Assembly (NCBI GenBank): GCA_027038695.1
Contig: JALWHA010000182.1
Location: forward strand, 1 to 10,483
Source: Acidobacteriota bacterium
GTDB lineage: Bacteria > Acidobacteriota > Holophagae > Thermotomaculales > Thermotomaculaceae
DNA length: 10,483 nucleotides
Direction: 5' to 3'
In this document: piece by piece, positions 5,230 to 10,483 of the stretch
How positions within the stretch are numbered: the stretch's first letter is position 1
How the letters are laid out: every line of letters begins with the position of its first letter
Notes under the pieces: model-generated
Told to the model about the DNA's origin: nothing
What the model saw: only the letters and a program-made list of their open reading frames with translations
Database searches by the model: none
Program-made: the position numbers and the translations under genes

Positions 5230-6459
5230 CGCTCTTTTTTGAGATTCAGACACTTTTGTATAAATCTCTCGGTAATGATTTATAACTATTGCAACAATAT
5301 TAGCATCTATTTTCCCCTTATCTGCCATTTGTTGCAAAAAAGAAACTACCTCATTTGCTTTCATACCATCTCTATATGGCCTTTTCTCAGCTAAAGCGGT
5401 AAACAAATCAGCTACCATTAAGATGCGTGCACCTATGTCTATTTCATCTCCGTTTAAATGAAAAGGATAACCTGAACCGTCCAATCTTTCATGGTGAAAA
5501 GACGCCCATCTTGTTATCAGTTCAAGCCCTTTTACGGAACGAAGTATGTAATACGTATAAAAAACATGTTTTATCATTAACCTATATTCTTTTTCCTCAA
5601 GTTTTGAAGGTTTTTCAAGGATAAAATCGGGAATTACCAGTTTGCCTATATCGTGTAAGTTTCCGGCAACTTCAAGCATTGCCACTTCCCTTTTAGAAAA
5701 CCCTAAAATCTCCCCGATTATAGAAGCGGCAACAGAAACCCCAACAGAATGGGTTGCCGTAAACCTTGAGCGAAAGTCAATTACATTTCTGAAAAGTTCA
5801 GAAAGGGCAACAAGCAAATTAAAATTTATATTTACATCTTTTAAAGGGTTTTCCGCAAATAAAAACTCGGTTAAATCACCGGCAACAAGGTTTAGCCAGA
5901 ATTCTTCTTTTGTTGCATCTTCCATGAACAAGTCTACAACATACTTGTGAAAATAATTTCCCGAAAGCGAAATAATCTCATCAATTATTTTAGAAGATTG
6001 GTGCAATACGCATTGATTAATATTTAATAACCTGTCAACATAATCAGCAAGGTTTATCAATTGGGAGCCTAACACCACATCTTCAGTTAATTTGCGTTTA
6101 CTCTTTTTCCACTCTTCCCATGTCCTGTGGTGATACCTGATTATTGAAGATTCTTTTGTAAGCCAAAACATGTCTTTTAACAACAAATAGCCTATCTCGG
6201 CATGCCTGTTTACATCAAGAAATTCAAAAGTTTTTAATGCCTTTTTTTCCTTTAAACTAAAAGCGCCTATATCATGAAAAAGCGCCGCGGTATAAAATGT
6301 CCTCACATTTTCAGAGGTAAATTTACCGGTATTGCACATTCTCAAAACAATATACGCAACCCTTTGGTGATGCTTTCTCAAAACAGGTTCGGCAAGATCA
6401 AGAGCATCTGCAAAGGTGAGAACAAGCCTGCCTGCGTCAATAGTTTCTTCCAAAAACAT
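5188..6459 (-). CDS. Tandem HD domain protein with C-terminal HD-GYP (c-di-GMP phosphodiesterase type)
   Basis: A 423-residue, probably cytoplasmic protein with no transmembrane segment. The C-terminal half (about 225-405) is a full HD-GYP domain: His237, HDIGK at 269-273, His298, HHERLDGSGYP at 322-332, DLFTAL (Asp351) and RPYR. This domain family hydrolyses cyclic di-GMP. The N-terminal half (about 25-145) is a second HD domain, which also keeps probable metal ligands: His31 in HQRVA, HDIG at 62-65, His86, HH at 110-111 and Asp139. It lacks the GYP loop. The middle (145-220) is helical. The ATG at 6459 follows GGGAG. The gene starts 63 bases after the kup stop, with only a weak promoter candidate (TTGAAT, 17 bases, AATAAA, starting within the kup end), so read-through from kup is likely. 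Its last dozen codons overlap the zinc-ribbon remnant on the other strand and may derive from it. Confidence 0.9.
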   Translation of the reverse strand: MFLEETIDAGRLVLTFADALDLAEPVLRKHHQRVAYIVLRMCNTGKFTSENVRTFYTAALFHDIGAFSLKEKKALKTFEFLDVNRHAEIGYLLLKDMFWLTKESSIIRYHHRTWEEWKKSKRKLTEDVVLGSQLINLADYVDRLLNINQCVLHQSSKIIDEIISLSGNYFHKYVVDLFMEDATKEEFWLNLVAGDLTEFLFAENPLKDVNINFNLLVALSELFRNVIDFRSRFTATHSVGVSVAASIIGEILGFSKREVAMLEVAGNLHDIGKLVIPDFILEKPSKLEEKEYRLMIKHVFYTYYILRSVKGLELITRWASFHHERLDGSGYPFHLNGDEIDIGARILMVADLFTALAEKRPYRDGMKANEVVSFLQQMADKGKIDANIVAIVINHYREIYTKVSESQKRALKNYDLKFASKDF

Positions 6460-6522
6460 TAATCCGCTCCCGGTTTTGTTTACAAAATAATAACAGATTT
6501 TTTATTTATTCGCCCTATTTTT

Positions 6523-8394
6523 TCACAATTCAAGAGGAACCCCTATTTCAATGGCTATTTCGTACGGAATTGCAAAATATTCTATTGAATCCACCGCCAT
6601 ATTGGCTATTCTTATGTAAAGTTTCTTTCTCCACTTAGCCATTCCTTTTTGGTCTCCCACTATTATCTTCTGCCTTCCCAAAAATACGCTTATGTCTTCC
6701 TCGTTTATGTCAATGCCGTTTTGCTTAATGAGAGATACCACGTTCTCAAAGTTCTTATCTTCCATAAAACCGTACCTTGCAACGACATACTTAAAGCCTG
6801 ATCCTAAATCCCTTATCTCAATCTTGTCTTTATTTGGAACCCTCGGGAGGCTTTCGGTTATAAAATGAAGGAATATAACTTGAGAATGAACAACTTTATT
6901 ATGTTCAACATTATGCAAAAGCGCTCTCGGAACCACATCGGCGGTGCCCGCAAAAAAGAATGCGTTTCCCCTCACCTTTACCGCATCTTTAAAGACTTCG
7001 GATTCCTTAAAATCGTCAAGTTTTACCACGCTTCTCCTGTACCTCTCGTATAGAATCTCCCTGCCCTTTTTCCAGGTAACAAGGATTATAAAGAATATTG
7101 CTCCAATCAAAAGAGGGAACCATGCTCCATGGGTAATTTTCCCGACATTTGCAAAGAAAAACATCAAGTCAACCACGGCAAAAACACCGCATATTAGCCA
7201 TACCTTTGTTTTACTCCACTTAAACTTTTCAATTGCCACAACCGCAAAAAGCATTGTAGTTACAAGCATTGTAGAAGTAACCGCAACTCCGTAAGCCCCC
7301 GCAAGCTTTGTTGAAGACTTGAAGCCTATTACAAGCCCTATAGTGGCAATCATTAAAATCCAGTTGATTATAGGGACATAGATCTGTCCCTCTTTTAACG
7401 CAGAAGTGTGAATTATCTTTAACCTCGGCAGATAACCCATCTCAACCGCCTGCATTGTTAAAGAGAAAGAGCCTGTTATCACCGCCTGAGACGCTATTAT
7501 TGTCGCCATTGTCGCCAAAACAACAGCGGGAATTAAAAGATAAGAAGGCATCATTGAGAAAAACGGGTTTTTTATTAAAGAAGGGTTGTTTAAAAGCATA
7601 GCCCCCTGTCCGAAATAGTTTAATAGCAAAGAGGGAAAAACAACAAAGAACCAGGTGAGCCTTATAGGGTTTTTCCCGAAATGCCCCATATCGGCATACA
7701 TTGCCTCCGCACCGGTCACAACCAGGAAAACAGATCCCAATACCATAAATGCGTGAATTTTATTTGTGAAAAAGAAGTTAACGGCATACAGGGGATTTAA
7801 CGCCTTAAATATGCTCAAATTATCCATAACATGATAACCGCCGGAAATTGCAAGTACCAAAAACCAGACAAAGATTATAGGCCCGAAAAGCTTGCCTACC
7901 TTTGCGGTTCCCTTGCTTTGAAAGAGGAACAAAACGGTAAGGATTACTATTGTCACGGGGATTACAAAAGGGGTAAATTTATCCGTCAAAACCTCTAACC
8001 CCTCTATTGCACTCATTACCGAGATTGCGGGGGTTATCATTCCGTCACCGTAAAGCAGAGATGCGGCAAATATCCCTATTGTTATTAAAATCAACCTCTT
8101 GCTTCCAGCTCTTTTGGGATTTTTCGGGTTAACTAAAGAGGTTAAAGCCATAATGCCGCCTTCCCCGTTGTTATGCGCTTCCATAACAAAAATAAGGTAC
8201 TTTATGCTAACCACTACCGTCAATGCCCAAAAGATAAGGGAAAGCACCCCGAATATATTTTCCGGGCTTACCTTTATCCCATACTCTCCATAAAAGCACT
8301 CTTTAATTGCATAAAGGGGGGAGGTACCGATATCCCCGAATACTACCCCCAAGGCGGCAACAGAAAGTTTAAAGAGATTGTCCTTCTTTTCCAT
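6523..8394 (-). CDS. kup: Low-affinity potassium transport protein Kup
   Basis: A 623-residue inner-membrane K+/H+ symporter of the KUP/HAK/KT family, of normal length. The signature GDIGTSPLYA is at residues 20-29, NNGEGG at 75-80, YGDGMITPAISVMSA at 115-129, TGAEAMYADMGHFG at 227-240 and ASQAVITGSFSLTMQA at 301-316. About twelve hydrophobic segments lie between residues 10 and 440. A cytoplasmic C-terminal domain of about 180 residues follows and is complete. The ATG at 8394 follows GGGG at a spacing of 6 bases; this site begins right at the stop of the nuclease-like gene, and the intergenic gap is 9 bases. It is thus probably co-translated with that gene. No promoter of its own and no c-di-AMP riboswitch were seen upstream. 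Confidence 0.97.
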   Translation of the reverse strand: MEKKDNLFKLSVAALGVVFGDIGTSPLYAIKECFYGEYGIKVSPENIFGVLSLIFWALTVVVSIKYLIFVMEAHNNGEGGIMALTSLVNPKNPKRAGSKRLILITIGIFAASLLYGDGMITPAISVMSAIEGLEVLTDKFTPFVIPVTIVILTVLFLFQSKGTAKVGKLFGPIIFVWFLVLAISGGYHVMDNLSIFKALNPLYAVNFFFTNKIHAFMVLGSVFLVVTGAEAMYADMGHFGKNPIRLTWFFVVFPSLLLNYFGQGAMLLNNPSLIKNPFFSMMPSYLLIPAVVLATMATIIASQAVITGSFSLTMQAVEMGYLPRLKIIHTSALKEGQIYVPIINWILMIATIGLVIGFKSSTKLAGAYGVAVTSTMLVTTMLFAVVAIEKFKWSKTKVWLICGVFAVVDLMFFFANVGKITHGAWFPLLIGAIFFIILVTWKKGREILYERYRRSVVKLDDFKESEVFKDAVKVRGNAFFFAGTADVVPRALLHNVEHNKVVHSQVIFLHFITESLPRVPNKDKIEIRDLGSGFKYVVARYGFMEDKNFENVVSLIKQNGIDINEEDISVFLGRQKIIVGDQKGMAKWRKKLYIRIANMAVDSIEYFAIPYEIAIEIGVPLEL

Positions 8395-8403
8395 GTAAAA
8401 CCC

Positions 8404-9237
8404 CTAAAATGATTTTCTATCAATAAAATCAAGCAATCTTTCAATGCCCAATACCTTAAAGTACAAAGTTGGATCCCCCTCGCATTCTGATACCCATTTT
8501 CTTAAAAGAGGAATCTGTTTCGCAACGTCTTCTTCAGGGGAAAAGGAAGCAAGCACAATGTGCACTTCTTTGAAATACCGCTTCAATGTTTTTGCAAGTT
8601 GATTTAAGTACCTGATTTTTTCCCTTACCTTTTTCCCCTTTTCTGTACGGGATTTGCCTAAATCAATAAAGTAGTTTACACAGGATTTGCATTCGTACCC
8701 CTCAATGTAATCTTTTCCCCAGAAAACAACATCAAGGTTTTTCCCGGTAATCTCTTCTTTCCCGCATTTTATTTCAAGTATCTCCCTGTTCAGCATAGGC
8801 TGACAGTGCATTGAAAGCAAATCAACCTCTCCCTTTTTAACCGGGCCGATTCTGTATAAGATCTCTTCAAAAAGCCTTCCCTTTCTTAAAGAGATAACAT
8901 CGTCTTGAGGGATCTCGTAACCGCTTGAGTTCTCGCTGTGCTTTTCAAAAAAAGCGAGGATCAAGAATTTTAAGGTAATCAATTCCCCTTTCGGCAAATC
9001 AAGCATTCTCAAAAATTCGTCTAATTTCCCCGAGGAGCGAAAGCAGTCAAAATCCCTGATGTGGTCAACAGTTTCAACAAGGCTTGCAAGGGAAAGTATA
9101 AGTTCTTTTCTAATGTTTCCTTTTTTACAGGCGACAAAATCCGCCAGGTCTTTTGTAGGTTGGCCTAAAAACCTCTCTTTTTCAACAAAACAACTAAACA
9201 TATTTTTTCTTGGAGGTTTGATTTTTTTACGATGCAT
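8404..9237 (-). CDS. PD-(D/E)XK nuclease-like protein, unknown role
   Basis: A 277-residue soluble protein. No family name is recognised, but the C-terminal half has a PD-(D/E)XK nuclease pattern: RLFEE (Glu124/Glu125) on the first helix, LDVVFWG with Asp169, then YECKSC with Glu182 and Lys184. A Lys/Arg-rich helix (195-223) and the strand EVHIVLASF follow. The N-terminal 120 residues are mainly helical, with a basic start (MHRKKIKPPRKN). Eight cysteines are present (16, 37, 65, 145, 158, 183, 186, 252); Cys183 and Cys186 form a CxxC pair. The ATG at 9237 was chosen over an in-frame TTG at 9255, because GGAG lies 5 bases before the ATG. The ATG overlaps the preceding stop by one base (TGATG). 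The context, an envelope hydrolase and a K+ transporter, does not point to restriction or repair. Possible alternatives are a Card1/Can2-like or other nuclease-fold protein without activity. Confidence 0.75.
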   Translation of the reverse strand: MHRKKIKPPRKNMFSCFVEKERFLGQPTKDLADFVACKKGNIRKELILSLASLVETVDHIRDFDCFRSSGKLDEFLRMLDLPKGELITLKFLILAFFEKHSENSSGYEIPQDDVISLRKGRLFEEILYRIGPVKKGEVDLLSMHCQPMLNREILEIKCGKEEITGKNLDVVFWGKDYIEGYECKSCVNYFIDLGKSRTEKGKKVREKIRYLNQLAKTLKRYFKEVHIVLASFSPEEDVAKQIPLLRKWVSECEGDPTLYFKVLGIERLLDFIDRKSF

Positions 9238-10394
9238 CACCTCTCCTTTACACAATCAATTACTAATTTTAAAAATTTTGTCTCAACCCATTCGTCGTGT
9301 GCAGGGTCATTGTCATTCCCTAACCTTACAACCACAATGTTGTAATCGGGGATAACGAATATCTGCTGGGTGTGTATGCCCCATGCAAGGTAAATGTCTT
9401 TCGGCAGATTATAATTTTGATAATTCGGAAAAACAGGGATTAACCAGAATGAATAGCCGTAATAGTTTATATCGGGGTATGCGGGGGATACTGACTTTTC
9501 CACCCATTTTTTACTCACAATCTGCTCGCCGTCCCATTTGCCTTTATTTAAATAAAGTATGCCGAACCTTGCATAATCCCTTAATGTCAAACCTAATCCC
9601 CATGCGGTAATAAGGTTTCCCGCCCCATCCCTGCTCCAATAATGTTTTTTTATACCGATTTTGTTAAAGAGATTGTCAACGGCAAATTTTTCAACATCTT
9701 CGTTAACCACTTCTTTTAGCACACCGCTTAGAAGCATTGAATCCCCGCTTGAGTAGTTAAAGTGTGTCCCCGGTTGATAAACACACGGCTTATTCAATAT
9801 ATACTCAAGGTAATCATCCGCATTCTCATACATAATAAAGGCGTCGTTTTGGGAGGTATCGTTATAATAATCCTCTTCATTCCACTTCAACCCGCTTGTC
9901 ATTGTTAAAAGGTTTTTAATTGTAATTTTTTTTCTCAAATCATTGTCTTCTAACTCATTCCATTGGGGATAGTAATTGTAAACAAACTCGTTTTCGCTTG
10001 AAATGTAGCCTTTATCAATGGCAATTCCTACAAGGCAGGATGTAAAACTCTTTGCCACAGAGTAACTTTCGTGCAAAGCATCAGGGGAAAAACCGTTAAG
10101 GTAAGCCTCCAAAACAATGTAATTGTCCTTGATTACAATTAAGCCTTCGGTTTTAATATGAGGGTTTGCGGCATAGTTATAAACCTTAACCAATCCTTTT
10201 GAGTCCATTCCCGCTTCTTCCGGTGTACATTCCCTGAAAGATTGAGTGGGAAAGTACTCTCCTTTATACTTTCCGTTTCCTAAAAACGGGTAATTTTCAG
10301 GGTTAAAGTCACCTGAAACCTTTGCACTTCCCCCGCCGCAGGAGACAAGGGTTAAAAAAAGTAAAAATAGAGATATAAATTTAATTCTTTTCAT
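9237..10394 (-). CDS. Serine hydrolase lipoprotein, beta-lactamase class C fold
   Basis: A 385-residue protein of the class C beta-lactamase / penicillin-binding / 6-aminohexanoate-dimer hydrolase group. The N-terminus is a lipoprotein signal: MKRIKF, a hydrophobic core, and lipobox LVSC with Cys19 followed by Gly-Gly-Gly. It is therefore anchored to a membrane facing the periplasm. The catalytic Ser112-x-x-Lys115 lies in SYSVAKSF, and the Tyr214 motif in FNYSSGD. The third region WGIHTQQIFVIPD at 338-350 replaces the KTG-type motif, as in esterase-like members. Substrate unknown; a peptidase or esterase role is as likely as beta-lactamase. The ATG at 10394 was chosen over 10433 because it gives a clean lipoprotein signal and follows GGGG at a spacing of 6 bases. 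Its 3' end holds the ribosome binding site of the next gene. Confidence 0.9.
   Translation of the reverse strand: MKRIKFISLFLLFLTLVSCGGGSAKVSGDFNPENYPFLGNGKYKGEYFPTQSFRECTPEEAGMDSKGLVKVYNYAANPHIKTEGLIVIKDNYIVLEAYLNGFSPDALHESYSVAKSFTSCLVGIAIDKGYISSENEFVYNYYPQWNELEDNDLRKKITIKNLLTMTSGLKWNEEDYYNDTSQNDAFIMYENADDYLEYILNKPCVYQPGTHFNYSSGDSMLLSGVLKEVVNEDVEKFAVDNLFNKIGIKKHYWSRDGAGNLITAWGLGLTLRDYARFGILYLNKGKWDGEQIVSKKWVEKSVSPAYPDINYYGYSFWLIPVFPNYQNYNLPKDIYLAWGIHTQQIFVIPDYNIVVVRLGNDNDPAHDEWVETKFLKLVIDCVKER
9240..9246 (-). promoter_or_regulatory. Ribosome binding site for the nuclease-like gene, inside the hydrolase gene
   Basis: GGAGAGG covers part of the last Lys-Glu-Arg codons of the lipoprotein gene and sits directly before TGATG, where stop and start share one base. 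It fixes the ATG at 9237 and implies translational coupling. Confidence 0.7.
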
Positions 10395-10483
10395 TAAAAA
10401 CCCCTGTGTAAAGTTTAAATATTTCGTTAACATCCATACCGTCTATTCTAACATCTTTCCTTAATTTCAGCCTCGTATAAATG
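10381..10483 (-). CDS. 3' end of an unidentified upstream gene
   Basis: Upstream of the lipoprotein gene one minus-strand frame stays open to the window edge and encodes 33 residues ending GMDVNEIFKLYTGVFNEKN. The other two frames contain stops. Its TAA (10381-10383) lies inside the lipoprotein gene, giving a 14-base overlap. The sequence looks protein-like, but I recognise no family. If real, the operon begins outside the window. Confidence 0.5.
   Translation of the reverse strand, partial: IYTRLKLRKDVRIDGMDVNEIFKLYTGVFNEKN

Noticed and set aside
6944..7294. Plus-strand frame of 116 codons inside kup
   Set aside because: Kup is beyond doubt in this region, and the antisense frame has no domain or initiation signal.
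9238..9255. TTG at 9255 as the start of the nuclease-like protein
   Set aside because: The ATG at 9237 has GGAG 5 bases upstream and forms a typical TGATG coupling. No site supports the TTG.
10395..10433. ATG at 10433 as the start of the serine hydrolase
   Set aside because: It would put 13 extra residues before a textbook lipoprotein signal, and the ATG at 10394 has a good GGGG site.

Overview
The window comes from an AT-rich bacterial chromosome with dense, short-spaced genes. Most starts have a G-rich Shine-Dalgarno sequence, and proteins are rich in Lys, Glu and Ile. A lipoprotein-type serine hydrolase, the Lon protease and a class of Lys-rich secreted coiled-coil protein are all present. 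The lineage cannot be fixed from the sequence alone. The layout of the secreted coiled-coil protein reminds me of proteins from Acidobacteriota, but this is only an impression. No tRNA, rRNA, CRISPR array, transposase or phage gene was found.

Layout. (1) At 1-786, on the minus strand, an exported coiled-coil protein of unknown function is followed 2 bases later by the probable start of another gene that leaves the window. (2) Divergent from it, at 898-4149 on the plus strand, is a tightly packed operon nrdR - hsp20 - lon: the transcriptional repressor of ribonucleotide reductase genes, a small heat-shock chaperone and the ATP-dependent Lon protease. Its promoter has a good -10 box only 7 bases before the nrdR ATG, so the mRNA is predicted to be leaderless. 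(3) Convergent to lon is pgeF (4159-4815, minus), a peptidoglycan-editing/laccase-domain enzyme, separated from lon by a GC-rich hairpin. (4) The interval 4816-5187 holds the pgeF promoter, a possible small minus-strand ORF, and a plus-strand zinc-ribbon gene that stops exactly where its second Cys pair should begin. (5) From 5188 to the right edge everything is on the minus strand. In transcription order these genes are the tail of an unidentified gene, a beta-lactamase-fold lipoprotein, a PD-(D/E)XK nuclease-like protein, the Kup potassium transporter and a tandem HD / HD-GYP protein. Stop/start overlaps or very short gaps link the first four.

How they fit together. The plus operon joins control of dNTP synthesis with protein quality control: Hsp20 holds unfolded proteins and Lon degrades them. 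The minus cluster mixes an envelope hydrolase, a nuclease-like protein, K+ uptake and probable cyclic-di-GMP breakdown; its common purpose is unclear. The most unusual points are the leaderless nrdR transcript with a repeated 10-mer around its promoter, the truncated zinc-ribbon gene overlapping the end of the HD-GYP gene, and the uncharacterised nuclease-like protein translationally coupled to the serine hydrolase.
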